A DNA stretch of 64,000 nucleotides from Brevundimonas vesicularis. Lineage in GTDB: Bacteria > Pseudomonadota > Alphaproteobacteria > Caulobacterales > Caulobacteraceae. Positions 1 to 7,437 of this stretch are shown piece by piece. How positions within the stretch are numbered: position 1 is the stretch's first letter; each line of letters opens with the position of its first letter. The notes beneath the pieces were generated by a model. The model was not told where the DNA came from and did no database searches. It worked only from the letters and a program-made list of their open reading frames with translations. The DNA lies in NCBI RefSeq assembly GCF_027886425.1, contig NZ_CP115671.1, forward strand, positions 124,001 through 188,000, in the 5' to 3' direction. The position numbers were made by a program, and so were the translations under genes.

Positions 1-289
1 GGCCGACGCCCGAATACTGGCCCTCGGTGCGTTCGCGCAGATCGTCGTAGTTGGAGGGCGGCAGATAGTTGGAGTGCGGGTCCAGCGCCGTCATCATGCC
101 GGCCAGCGCGGCCTCGATCAGCTTCTTGTTGTCGACCGGGACGACGTAGGCCTGCTCGACGATGCCCACCACGTCGCCGAACAGCTCCAGCATGCGGAAG
201 GTTTCGTTTCGCGGGGTCTGGCTGCTGACAGCAGCGGCGGATCCGCCGAGCACCAGAGCGGCGCAGCCGACGAGGAGCAGTTTACGCAT
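1..289 (-). CDS. ctpA: S41 C-terminal processing peptidase, N-terminal part (gene runs off the window)
   Basis: Only the first 96 or so residues are in the window; the protease core lies beyond the left edge. The protein starts MRKLLLVGCAALVLGG, a signal peptide or membrane anchor. It continues with a segment typical of the N-terminal region of CtpA/Prc peptidases, including LFGDVVGIVEQAYV and MMTALDPHSNYLPP. S41 peptidases trim C-termini of periplasmic proteins. It lies about 140 bp downstream of the EnvC-like gene on the same strand, the order envC-ctpA common in alphaproteobacteria, which suggests a cell-envelope operon. Family assignment is firm; substrate is unknown. Confidence 0.85.
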   Translation of the reverse strand, partial: MRKLLLVGCAALVLGGSAAAVSSQTPRNETFRMLELFGDVVGIVEQAYVVPVDNKKLIEAALAGMMTALDPHSNYLPPSNYDDLRERTEGQYSGVG

Positions 290-428
290 TCGGTCTCTTT
301 CGGTCGGGCCGATCACTGTGGGCGCCCGTGGGAAGGTTAAGGCCCCGTCGTCACGACCAAATCGTGGCGACGCGGCGTCCCGCCGATAAAATCAGCGTCA
401 GACGAGAATGCAAAGGACTATTGCGGGT

Positions 429-1508
429 TCAACGCAACCACGGTCCCGGATCGATCGGCCGTTCGTCGCGGCGCAGTTCGAAATAGACATCGCCGTCCGG
501 GCCGCTGCGCCCCAGGGTCTGGCCGTCCGAGACCCGGGCGTCCGGACCGACATCGACGCTTTCCAGGCCGGCGATGACGGCGCGCCAGCCGGGGCCGAGA
601 TCCAGCACCACGACATTGCCCCACCCCGTCAGCGGCCCGGCGTAGGCGACCTTGGCGTCGGCGGGCGCGGTGACGGCCGCGCGGTCAGCCCGCCAGCGCC
701 AGCCGGAGGTTCCGGCGCCCCAAGTCTGGCTGGGCGCGCCGGCGACGGGCGAACTGAGGCGACCGCGTCCGGCCGGAAGGCGAGCGGTCGGCGTCTCTTC
801 GGCCTGGGTGGTCGGGACCGCGCCGCCCAGTTCGCGGATGCGGCGTTCCAGCACGGCGGCGGCGCGTTCGGCGGCGCGGGCCTCGGCGTTCAGGACGGCG
901 GTCAGTGCGGTCTTGCGCGCCGTCAGCCCCTCGATCTCGCCGCGCCGGTCGCCCTGCTCGCTCTCGGTCGTCAGCAGTCGCTCCGAGGATAGGACGGCGA
1001 GGCGGCGGATGCGCATGATCTCGGCTTGACGAGCGGCCAGCACCTTGGCGCGGCCTTCTAGATCCGGCGTCATGGCCTTGAGCAGGATGGAGGCGCGCAC
1101 CGTGTCGATGGCCTTGTCGGCGGGCACCAGCAGGGGCGGCGGCGGCCGGCGGCTCATCATCTGCAGCGCGCTGAGCAGACGGCCCTGGGCGCCGCGCTCA
1201 CGCGCCAGATCCGTGACCAGTTCGGCCTCGCGTTCGGTCAGTTGCTGGAGGCGCGCGCGCTGATCGTCGATCTGACGGTCGCCGGTCTGTTCGTCGGCCC
1301 GCAGCGAGGCCAGGCGGCGCTCCAACTGGGCCAGTTCGGTCTTGGCGGCGTCGGCGTCGGCGCGAAGCCGACGGGCGCGCACCGTCTCGTCGCGGTATTC
1401 GGCCTGGATGCGCGACAGTTCGCTCTCGGGCGCCTGGTTGCTCATCGCCGGGGCAGCGCAGACGAAACCCGTCAGCAGGGCCAGCGATAAGGGTATGGCG
1501 CGACGCAT
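429..1508 (-). CDS. envC: EnvC-like murein hydrolase activator (degenerate M23/LytM domain)
   Basis: A 359-residue secreted protein: a signal peptide at residues 1-23 (cleavage after APAMS), a long coiled coil at about 28-215 rich in Glu, Arg and Ala, then a C-terminal LytM domain at about 255-359 ending in PWLR. The zinc-binding histidines of active M23 peptidases are missing: the usual HxxxD region reads SGWRWRAD and the HxH region reads DVYFELR. E. coli EnvC is degenerate in the same way and works by activating periplasmic amidases during septal splitting. The inferred role is therefore amidase activation, not hydrolysis. It lies one base from rlmH (ends 1510), in a rsfS-rlmH-envC-ctpA series. 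Confidence 0.85.
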   Translation of the reverse strand: MRRAIPLSLALLTGFVCAAPAMSNQAPESELSRIQAEYRDETVRARRLRADADAAKTELAQLERRLASLRADEQTGDRQIDDQRARLQQLTEREAELVTDLARERGAQGRLLSALQMMSRRPPPPLLVPADKAIDTVRASILLKAMTPDLEGRAKVLAARQAEIMRIRRLAVLSSERLLTTESEQGDRRGEIEGLTARKTALTAVLNAEARAAERAAAVLERRIRELGGAVPTTQAEETPTARLPAGRGRLSSPVAGAPSQTWGAGTSGWRWRADRAAVTAPADAKVAYAGPLTGWGNVVVLDLGPGWRAVIAGLESVDVGPDARVSDGQTLGRSGPDGDVYFELRRDERPIDPGPWLR

Positions 1509-1509
1509 G

Positions 1510-1974
1510 TCAGTCGCGATGATAGGGCGATCCGGCCAGGATGGTCACGACCCGATACAACTGTTCGGCCAGCATGGCGCGCGCCAGGGCGTGGGGCCAG
1601 GTCTGGGGACCGAAGGCCAGGGTCGAGGACGCAGCGTCGCGCACGCTGGCGTCCAGCCCGTCCGCCCCGCCGATAGCGAAGACGAGGCGACGCTCGCCCT
1701 GATCCCGCAGTTTGGCGATGTGGTCGGCGAAGGCGCGCGAGGAATAGGTCTTGCCGCGCTCGTCGCAGGCGATCAGGTGCGCGCCCTCTGCGGCAGCCAA
1801 GATCAGCTCAGCCTCCGGCGTCTTGCCGGGTCTGCGAGCCTCCAGATCGACCAGTTCGAGGGGACCGAGGCCAAGCGCGCGTCCCGACAGGGTGGCGCGC
1901 TTGGCGTAGTCGTCGGCGAGCGTCGCTTCAGGCCCCCGGCCCGGTCGGCCGATGGCGACGATGCTCAGCTTCAT
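1510..1974 (-). CDS. rlmH: 23S rRNA (pseudouridine1915-N3)-methyltransferase RlmH
   Basis: A 154-residue SPOUT methyltransferase that methylates pseudouridine 1915 in helix 69 of 23S rRNA, using S-adenosylmethionine on assembled 70S ribosomes. The start MKLSIVAIGRPGRGPE matches the family N-terminus, so I chose the ATG at 1974 over an upstream in-frame start at 2010 inside rsfS. Family signatures are LIACDERGKTYSSRAFA in the middle and a knotted C-terminal part with FAIGGADGLD, LAFGPQTWPHALARAMLAEQLYR and a final SPYHRD. Length is normal. The start lies 4 bp downstream of the rsfS stop, so the two are probably co-transcribed. Confidence 0.95.
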   Translation of the reverse strand: MKLSIVAIGRPGRGPEATLADDYAKRATLSGRALGLGPLELVDLEARRPGKTPEAELILAAAEGAHLIACDERGKTYSSRAFADHIAKLRDQGERRLVFAIGGADGLDASVRDAASSTLAFGPQTWPHALARAMLAEQLYRVVTILAGSPYHRD

Positions 1975-1978
1975 GGTG

Positions 1979-2413
1979 TCAGTCGCGGACCATGCGGTGG
2001 GCGGAATCAACCGCCCAGATCTTTTCGATGTTGTAGAAGGTGCGCACTTCCGGGCGGAACAGGTGCACGATCACATCGCCGGCGTCGATCAGAACCCAGT
2101 CGCAGTGCGGCAGGCCCTCGACTTTGGCCTTGCCGAGGCCCTGTTCCTTGAGCGTGCGCAGCAGGTGGTCGGCGATGGCGCCGACGTGACGGTGCGAACG
2201 ACCGGACGCCACGATCATGGTGTCGGCCATGGCGCTTTTGCCCTTCAGGTCGATCAGGACCATGTCCTGGGCCTTGTCCTCGTCGAGGCGGCTCAGCAGG
2301 GCTTCTTCCAGCGGCGTGGAGCCGACGGGGCGGGGAGCGGAATCATCGAAGCCGCGCGGGGAGGCGTCGGATTCAAAGCCGTCTTCGGAATGGAGAGGTT
2401 CGATAGGGTCCAT
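1979..2413 (-). CDS. rsfS: Ribosomal silencing factor RsfS
   Basis: RsfS (Iojap family) binds ribosomal protein uL14 and blocks joining of the 30S and 50S subunits, lowering translation in stationary phase or starvation. The conserved domain runs from LEEALLSRLDEDKAQDMVLI to the C-terminus and includes MADTMIVASGRSHRHV, HCDWVLIDAGDVIVHLF and FYNIEKIW. The frame stays open to a GTG at 2515, which would add 34 poorly conserved residues. I prefer the ATG at 2413, but the start is uncertain because neither has a strong ribosome binding site. It sits between nadD and rlmH, the usual alphaproteobacterial order. Confidence 0.9.
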   Translation of the reverse strand: MDPIEPLHSEDGFESDASPRGFDDSAPRPVGSTPLEEALLSRLDEDKAQDMVLIDLKGKSAMADTMIVASGRSHRHVGAIADHLLRTLKEQGLGKAKVEGLPHCDWVLIDAGDVIVHLFRPEVRTFYNIEKIWAVDSAHRMVRD

Positions 2414-2557
2414 CTCGTGCGCCGTATTCGAGACGGCGGCGTCTTGCGTATCATACGCGGGCGAGGGGGTCAGCGGAGGGCTCCGGGAGCGTTGACTAAA
2501 GAAGCCCTCTAGCACGGATGGGCCGCAACGTGAACCGCCGCCCGAATCATCCGGCGA

Positions 2558-3136
2558 TCACGAGGTCGCGCGCACGCCTCCGCCGGTCCTAATCGCCGTG
2601 GACGACAGGGGGTTTAGCGGCGCCGTCAGATAGGTCCAGGCGGGGGCCTGGAGCGTCGGCAGAAGCCCCGCCTGCTGAGCCGGAATGCGGAAACCGGCGA
2701 AGCGGGCGGCGGCCGGCGCCGTGCGGCTGTCCAGCAGCGAACCCGGCCGGGCGATGACCGCCACCGGCATCAGCCGCATGATGTCGGTCCAACCGCGCCA
2801 GCGGTGGAAGCTGGCCAGATTGTCCGATCCCATCAGCCAGACGAAATGCACGCCGGGATGCCGCGCGACCAGAAGGCGTAGAGTGTCGACCGTCCAGGCG
2901 ACGCCGGCGCGGCTCTCGAAATCCGAGACGATCATCGACGGACCACGCGCATGCTGGCGCGCCGAGGCCATGCGGTCGTCCAGCGGCGCGCTGTGACGAG
3001 CGTCCTTCAAGGGGTTCTGCGGAGAGACCAGCCAGACGACCCGGTCGAGATCCAGACGGCGCATGGCGGTCTCGGCGACATGGGCGTGACCGTCGTGGGC
3101 GGGATTAAAGGAGCCGCCGAACAGACCGACCTTCAT
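2558..3136 (-). CDS. nadD: Nicotinate-nucleotide adenylyltransferase NadD
   Basis: NadD transfers AMP from ATP to nicotinate mononucleotide, making deamido-NAD in NAD biosynthesis. The N-terminus MKVGLFGGSFNPAHDGHAHV carries the nucleotidyltransferase GGSFNP and HxGH motifs. Further family features are WLVSPQNPLK, FVWLMGSDNLASFHRW and a C-terminal SSTAIR. The start at 3136 gives 192 residues, normal for the family; the frame continues upstream to 3346 but that part overlaps the end of the neighbouring hydrolase gene and lacks family similarity. It heads the nadD-rsfS-rlmH series. A 140-base gap separates it from rsfS if the 2413 start of rsfS is right. Confidence 0.93.
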   Translation of the reverse strand: MKVGLFGGSFNPAHDGHAHVAETAMRRLDLDRVVWLVSPQNPLKDARHSAPLDDRMASARQHARGPSMIVSDFESRAGVAWTVDTLRLLVARHPGVHFVWLMGSDNLASFHRWRGWTDIMRLMPVAVIARPGSLLDSRTAPAAARFAGFRIPAQQAGLLPTLQAPAWTYLTAPLNPLSSTAIRTGGGVRATS

Positions 3137-3302
3137 GCCTGGAGCGAGGATCAAACCGTCGCGCAGCGCCCCGGAGCGGGGGCCGGCGCCTTTGGGCGCG
3201 GGACCGGCGTGGAAGAAGGACAAGCGGCGTCTCGGGCGGCGGGCGTTATGCTCAGCGGCGCCCTTATAGCGCGCGCCCATGCTCCGCCTACAGAATTCGT
3301 TC

Positions 3303-4199
3303 TCAGACGGCGGCGTCGAACAGGGCGTCGCGCGCCACGTCGGCATGGGTCATGGGGAACAGGTGCCCGCCGCCGGACACGACCTCGACCGAAACATTGG
3401 GCAGCCCTGGGGGCTGAACCGGCACATGGGTCAGGGCGCCGTGTTCGGCCTTCAGGATGCGAACCGGGCCGGGATAGCGTTTCATGGCCCGCCACGGATC
3501 GTGCGCCTGGGCTGCATAGTTGGCCGCTTCCCAAGCCGGCGCGGCGGTCAGGCTGAACCCGCCGTCGCCTTCGCTCAGGCCTTCGGAAAGATAGTCGGCC
3601 AGAACCATGTCGGGCCAACCCTTGAAGGCGCCGCGCCCGCGATAGGCGGCCATGGCCTGTTCGCGGCTGTCGAACTGGCTGCGACGGCGCAGGGTGGCCT
3701 TGGCGATGGGGATCGCCTTCATCAGCTTGTGGGCGAAGGGCAGGTTGAAGGCGAAGACCGCCGAGCGTTTCCAGATCACCGGATCGAACAGCACCAGGCT
3801 GGACACCCGATCCGGCCGGACGGCGGCCGCCAGAAGCGAGGCCGTGCCGCCCATCGAATGGCCGGCCATGACCACGGGCGGGCCGTCGATGGCCTCCAGC
3901 AGCGCCAGCAGGTCGTCGCGGTGGTCCAGCCAGCTGGTCTTGGGTCGCGCGAAGGTCGGCAGTGCAGACCGGCCATGGCCGCGCAGATCCGGCGCCCAGA
4001 TCCGCAAGGACGCCGACAGCGGCGACAAGAGGCTGCGATAGGTGGCGGCGTTGAAGCCGTTGGCGTGGGAGAAGATCAGATCGACCGCCCGGTTCGGATC
4101 GCCGAAATCCAGTACGGCCATCTCGCCGGCGCCCCAGCGATTGTCGATCGGCACGGACAGGCGACGCGGTGGGGACATCAACGCCGCATCCATGGTCAT
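3303..4199 (-). CDS. Alpha/beta hydrolase
   Basis: A 298-residue alpha/beta hydrolase of unknown substrate. It shows the oxyanion region FSHANGFNAATY, the nucleophile elbow GHSMGG near residue 112, an acidic residue region LVLFDPVIW, and a C-terminal catalytic histidine in GGGHLFPM. There is no signal peptide, so it is probably cytoplasmic. Its ATG overlaps the stop of zur by four bases (ATGA), so the two are translationally coupled and it may share Zur-linked expression. An esterase or lipase-like role is possible, but the sequence gives no specific substrate. Confidence 0.85.
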   Translation of the reverse strand: MTMDAALMSPPRRLSVPIDNRWGAGEMAVLDFGDPNRAVDLIFSHANGFNAATYRSLLSPLSASLRIWAPDLRGHGRSALPTFARPKTSWLDHRDDLLALLEAIDGPPVVMAGHSMGGTASLLAAAVRPDRVSSLVLFDPVIWKRSAVFAFNLPFAHKLMKAIPIAKATLRRRSQFDSREQAMAAYRGRGAFKGWPDMVLADYLSEGLSEGDGGFSLTAAPAWEAANYAAQAHDPWRAMKRYPGPVRILKAEHGALTHVPVQPPGLPNVSVEVVSGGGHLFPMTHADVARDALFDAAV

Positions 4200-4684
4200 G
4201 CGACGTCGCGACAGGCGGCGCAGCGACCGTGCGCCTCGATCGTCGTGCGGACGATGGCGTAACCGGCGGCTGAGGCGGCGGCGTTCATGGCGCTCTGGTC
4301 CGGGCCGCTGACCTCGCGCGTCGCGCCGCAGCAGTCGCAGATCAAGAAGGCGGCCGCGTGGGCGGCCTCGCCATCGTCGGTGCAGGCGACATAGGCGCTG
4401 ATGGAGGCGATGCGGTGGACCATGCCCAGCCGTTCCAGGAACTCCAGCGCGCGATAGACGGTCGGCGGCTTGGCGGCCTGGCCGTCTTCGCCAAAACGCG
4501 CGATCAGATCGTAGGCCTTCACCGGCTCGCCGCTTTCCAGCAGCAGAGCCAGGACGCGCCGGCGCTGGGCGGTCATCCGCTCGCCCTGCTGGACCGCGCG
4601 CGCCTCGGCCGCCGCCAGGGCGCGGTCCAGCGCCCCGCCGTTCAGGCCGGAGTGGTCATGGTCATGATCGCAGGCGGAACCCAT
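4196..4684 (-). CDS. zur: Fur-family zinc uptake regulator Zur
   Basis: A 162-residue Fur-superfamily repressor, most like Zur, which represses zinc uptake genes when zinc-loaded. The winged-helix part contains MTAQRRRVLALLLE and PPTVYRALEFLERLGMVHRI. The C-terminal dimerisation part keeps both cysteine pairs of the structural zinc site (CDCC and CAAC), unlike the Fur at 18486. The N-terminus carries a short His/Asp cluster, CDHDHDH, typical of alphaproteobacterial Zur proteins. It is transcribed away from the sapC-like gene at 4802 and coupled to the downstream hydrolase. Zur rather than Mur or Irr is inferred from the cysteine pairs and the His cluster. Confidence 0.85.
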   Translation of the reverse strand: MGSACDHDHDHSGLNGGALDRALAAAEARAVQQGERMTAQRRRVLALLLESGEPVKAYDLIARFGEDGQAAKPPTVYRALEFLERLGMVHRIASISAYVACTDDGEAAHAAAFLICDCCGATREVSGPDQSAMNAAASAAGYAIVRTTIEAHGRCAACRDVA

Positions 4685-4801
4685 ACGCCACAGCTAATGG
4701 CTGGCGACCCCCACTGCAACCGACGCATCGCGGGTTTGCCGGTTGCGCGGCGTTGGGCTAGAAGGCGCGCCTCCGATCTTTAACCAGAGCGTCCTCGCTT
4801 C

Positions 4802-5584
4802 ATGACCGACACGAACAATTCGCCGCTTGAAGGCAACGTCCTCTTCTACGCCAACCCCGAACCGCTGGATCAGAGCGTCCATGGCGGCCTGGGCGTGAAC
4901 CCGAGCGACAAGCCCTACGCCTTCGTGGCCCAGACCAATATCGTGCCGCTGACTGTCACCGAATTCTCGGCCGCCGCCCTGTCCTATCCGATCATCTTCA
5001 CCGGCGATAACCGCCAGCCGGTCGCCGTGATGGGCCTGAGCTCCAACGAGAACCTGTTCGTCGCGCCCGACGGCGAGTTCCGCGCCGACGCCTATGTGCC
5101 AGCCTATGTGCGCCGCTATCCGTTCGTCTTCGCCGACGACAAGCAGAACCAGCGCCTGATCCTGTGCATCGACCGCGGTGCCTCGATCGTCGCCGAAGGC
5201 GGCCAGAACCCGCTGTTCGTCGACGGCCAGCCCAGCGACTACACGAACATGGCGATGGAGTTCTGCAACAACTTCGAACAGGAGCGCCAGCGCACCGAGG
5301 GCTTCGTCGCCCTGGTCAAGGATCTGGACCTGCTGGACATCCGCGAAGCCCACTTCACGCCGCGCAATCCCGACGGCACGCCGGGTCAGCCGCAGAAGCT
5401 GGCCGAATACTATGCGGTGTCGGAAGACAAGCTGCGCGCCCTGCCCGCCGAGAAGCTGGTCGAGCTGCGCGACAACGGCGCCTTGGGCCAGATCTATGCC
5501 CACCTGGTGTCGCTGGTCGGTTGGGATCGCCTGATCGCGATGGCCGTGATGCGTCAGGCCCAGGCCCCGACCTCGGTCAACTAA
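4802..5584 (+). CDS. SapC family protein
   Basis: A 260-residue protein matching the SapC family, first named from S-layer loci and widespread in Caulobacterales and other proteobacteria. Features seen include NIVPLTVTEFSAAALSYPIIF near residue 45, LSSNENLFV, a conserved YVPAYVRRYPFVF and a C-terminal helix AHLVSLVGWDRLIAMA. No signal peptide or transmembrane segment is visible, so it is likely cytoplasmic. The biochemical role of the family is not established. The gene stands alone, divergent from zur, and is followed by a strong terminator at 5611. Confidence 0.85.
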   Translation: MTDTNNSPLEGNVLFYANPEPLDQSVHGGLGVNPSDKPYAFVAQTNIVPLTVTEFSAAALSYPIIFTGDNRQPVAVMGLSSNENLFVAPDGEFRADAYVPAYVRRYPFVFADDKQNQRLILCIDRGASIVAEGGQNPLFVDGQPSDYTNMAMEFCNNFEQERQRTEGFVALVKDLDLLDIREAHFTPRNPDGTPGQPQKLAEYYAVSEDKLRALPAEKLVELRDNGALGQIYAHLVSLVGWDRLIAMAVMRQAQAPTSVN

Positions 5585-5610
5585 AACCTCATCTGTCGAC
5601 GATCGATCAA

Positions 5611-5643
5611 CGCCCCGCCGGTTCGCCGGCGGGGCGTTTTTCG
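5611..5643 (+). terminator. Rho-independent terminator after the sapC-like gene
   Basis: An 11-bp GC-rich perfect stem (CGCCCCGCCGG pairing with CCGGCGGGGCG) with a TTCG loop, followed by TTTTTCG. It lies 27 bases after the stop codon of the sapC-like gene and just before the convergent gene ending at 5646. Confidence 0.92.
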
Positions 5644-5645
5644 TT

Positions 5646-6053
5646 TCAGCGGCGCGAGAACAGCGCCCGGGTCAGGCAGGAAAAGACCAGACGCCCGGCC
5701 TCGTCCAGAAGGTCATGCGAGGCGATGACGATTCCCTTGTCGTCTCCGACCGGATCCTTGCCCATCACCGTCATGCGACCCCGCAGCAGTTCGCCCGCCG
5801 GGGGATTGCGCATGTAACGCAGCCCATCGACGGCCAGGACCTTCGTTTGGGCCCAGCCGCCGGATTTGTCGGCCGCCAGTCGGCTCCACAGCACATAGAC
5901 CATGGCGTCCGGCGCGCCGTAGGCCACGTCCCAGCCCGGCGAGAACCGCTCAATGAAAACGTCCAGCGCGCCCTGATCGACCGCACAGGCGCCCAGCGGC
6001 ACGACCTGCCCCACCTCCAGGTCTTCGAAATGGATGTGCAGCGGATCACTCAT
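5646..6053 (-). CDS. MaoC-like hotdog-fold protein
   Basis: A 135-residue single-domain protein resembling MaoC-type acyl-CoA dehydratases/hotdog proteins. The N-terminus HIHFEDLEVGQVVPLGACAV and the middle part (an SRLAADKSGG helix, LRYMRNPPAGELLRGRMTV) follow the pattern of the family, including substrate-facing strands. The classic hydratase D/H pair is not clear, so catalysis is uncertain. It is 15 bases downstream of an NADP-dependent oxidoreductase on the same strand and probably in one transcript, which hints at fatty-acyl or enone metabolism. Confidence 0.7.
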   Translation of the reverse strand: MSDPLHIHFEDLEVGQVVPLGACAVDQGALDVFIERFSPGWDVAYGAPDAMVYVLWSRLAADKSGGWAQTKVLAVDGLRYMRNPPAGELLRGRMTVMGKDPVGDDKGIVIASHDLLDEAGRLVFSCLTRALFSRR

Positions 6054-6068
6054 GCGCAGACCTTGGGT

Positions 6069-7100
6069 TCAGGCGGGTTCTTCGGAAACGCGAACCAGCA
6101 GCTTGCCGTCGTGATCGCCGGTGAACAAGCGATTCAACGATCCCACCGCGCCTTCCAGCCCGTCGTCGACGTGAACCTTCCATTTCACCCGGCCGTCCGC
6201 CAACCACGGGCCCATTTCCGCCACCATCTCGCGGGCGCGCGGGGCGTAGTCCAGGACCAGGAAGCCCTGGACGTGCAGGCGATGGGTGATGATGCGCGCG
6301 AAGTTCGGCGACGGCGGCGCCTTGGTCGCATTGTAGGAGGACACCAGGCCGCAGACCGCCATCCGCCCGTGGACCTTCAGCCGGTTGAAGACCGCGATCA
6401 TGATGTCGCCGCCGACATTCTCGAAGTTCAGATCGACGCCGTCGGGGGCCAGACGGTCCAGCGCCTCACCGACATCCTCGTTCTTGTAATCGATTGCCGC
6501 GTCGAAGCCGAGTTCGTCGGTCAGCCAGGCGCACTTCTGCGGGCCGCCCGCGATGCCGATGACGCGACACCCGCGCTGTTTGGCGATCTGCCCCGCGATG
6601 GAGCCGACCGCGCCGGCGGCCGCCGAGATGACGATGGTCTCGCCTTCCTTGGCCTTCAACACATCGGTGACGCCGAAATAGGCGGTCAGGCCGGTCATGC
6701 CGAGCACGGACATATTGGCCGTCAACGGCAAGCCAGGCGCGCGGTGGACCGGGCGCAGGCCGCCTTCCGGCACGACCGCATAGTCGGCCCAGCCGCCCGA
6801 CGTCGGCATGACGACATCGCCGGCCTTGAAGCGGCTGGATCGCGAGGCTTCGACCACGCCCAGCGTCAGGCCGCGCATGACCTCGCCCAGGCCGACCGGC
6901 GGCAGATAACCCTCGGAATCGTTCATCCAGGTGCGATTGGTCGGGTCCAGCGACAGATAGACGGTGCGGACCAACACCTCGTTCTCCTTCAGATCAGGTA
7001 GGGCCGTCTCGACCAGTTCCAGATCGCCGGGCTGGATCAGGCCCTTGGGGCGCTGGCGCAGCACCCATTGACGGTTCGTCTTGCCGCTTGTCGAAGCCAT
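6069..7100 (-). CDS. NADP-dependent oxidoreductase of the CurA / leukotriene B4 12-hydroxydehydrogenase type
   Basis: A 343-residue zinc-free medium-chain dehydrogenase/reductase that reduces alpha,beta-unsaturated carbonyls with NADPH. It shows YLSLDPTNRTWMNDSEGYLPP near residue 50, the cofactor-binding AAAGAVGSIAGQIAKQRGCR near residue 157, and FENVGGDIM near 220. The start at 7100 is supported by a GGAGAG binding site; longer in-frame starts would run back through the candidate small RNA and its terminator. It may receive read-through from the sigma-EcfG promoter at 7292-7316, which would put it partly under stress control. Substrate unknown. Confidence 0.88.
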   Translation of the reverse strand: MASTSGKTNRQWVLRQRPKGLIQPGDLELVETALPDLKENEVLVRTVYLSLDPTNRTWMNDSEGYLPPVGLGEVMRGLTLGVVEASRSSRFKAGDVVMPTSGGWADYAVVPEGGLRPVHRAPGLPLTANMSVLGMTGLTAYFGVTDVLKAKEGETIVISAAAGAVGSIAGQIAKQRGCRVIGIAGGPQKCAWLTDELGFDAAIDYKNEDVGEALDRLAPDGVDLNFENVGGDIMIAVFNRLKVHGRMAVCGLVSSYNATKAPPSPNFARIITHRLHVQGFLVLDYAPRAREMVAEMGPWLADGRVKWKVHVDDGLEGAVGSLNRLFTGDHDGKLLVRVSEEPA

Positions 7101-7172
7101 TGGCGTCTCTCCGTGCGTTTTCTTTGGCCACCATCTTGGCCGCGACGGCGGCTTCGGTCGAGGTGTGCGCCA

Positions 7173-7200
7173 AGAAAAAAGCGACCCTTTCGGATCGCTT
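7173..7200 (-). terminator. Rho-independent terminator of the candidate small RNA
   Basis: On the minus strand AAGCGATCC, loop GAAAG, GGTCGCTT forms an 8-bp stem with one bulged base, followed by six T and TCTTG. It lies 70 bases before the oxidoreductase start, so it separates the upstream transcript from that gene or attenuates read-through. Confidence 0.8.
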
Positions 7201-7287
7201 TGAAGTGGCATCATCGAGAATGAGGCGCGGAGGCGGCATGATCGGCTTTCGCAGATCAAGTCGGGGGGCGTCGCCGCCTCCACGGAC
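7174..7287 (-). ncRNA. Candidate sigma-EcfG-driven small RNA (GsrN-like by context)
   Basis: The transcript is predicted from a sigma-EcfG promoter (7292-7316, start site near 7287) to a terminator (7173-7200), about 114 nt. Its 5' part folds into a perfect 9-bp stem, GGAGGCGGC (7281-7273) with GCCGCCTCC (7237-7229). This encloses a loop of about 35 nt holding a run of six C at 7268-7263. No good open reading frame ends before the terminator: the only ATG frame runs straight through the hairpin. Caulobacter GsrN is a known sigma-T-dependent small RNA with a C-rich loop, and this candidate shares that logic and lies beside phyR. Homology to GsrN is not shown. The ends are inferred. Confidence 0.6.
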
Positions 7288-7291
7288 CGAT

Positions 7292-7316
7292 AACGACGGC
7301 GCCCGAAGCCGGTTCC
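7292..7316 (-). promoter_or_regulatory. Sigma-EcfG promoter of the candidate small RNA
   Basis: GGAAC (7316-7312) and CGTT (7295-7292) on the minus strand are separated by exactly 16 bases, the known -35/-10 arrangement for the alphaproteobacterial general stress sigma factor EcfG. The same spacing occurs in front of phyR and nepR. It points away from phyR, toward the small RNA and the oxidoreductase. Confidence 0.8.
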
Positions 7317-7376
7317 CGACCTGGATCGCTTTTTTTGCGCTTTCGTACTTTGGCCCACCACTGTGGGCGCAAACCA

Positions 7377-7409
7377 AAGAAAAGGCCTCGATCCCGAGGG
7401 ACCGAGGCC
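7377..7409 (-). terminator. Terminator after phyR
   Basis: On the minus strand GGCCTCG (7409-7403) pairs with CGAGGCC (7390-7384), followed by TTTTCTTT. It lies about 30 bases past the phyR stop and isolates phyR from the downstream small-RNA promoter. Confidence 0.8.
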
Positions 7410-7437
7410 GATCTTGTCGTCAGCGAAAGCCTGCGTT

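Noticed and set aside
7100..7239. Small ATG frame starting MPPPRLILDD within the candidate small RNA
   Set aside because: It reads straight through the terminator hairpin and overlaps the oxidoreductase start in another frame, with no binding site; better explained as untranslated RNA.
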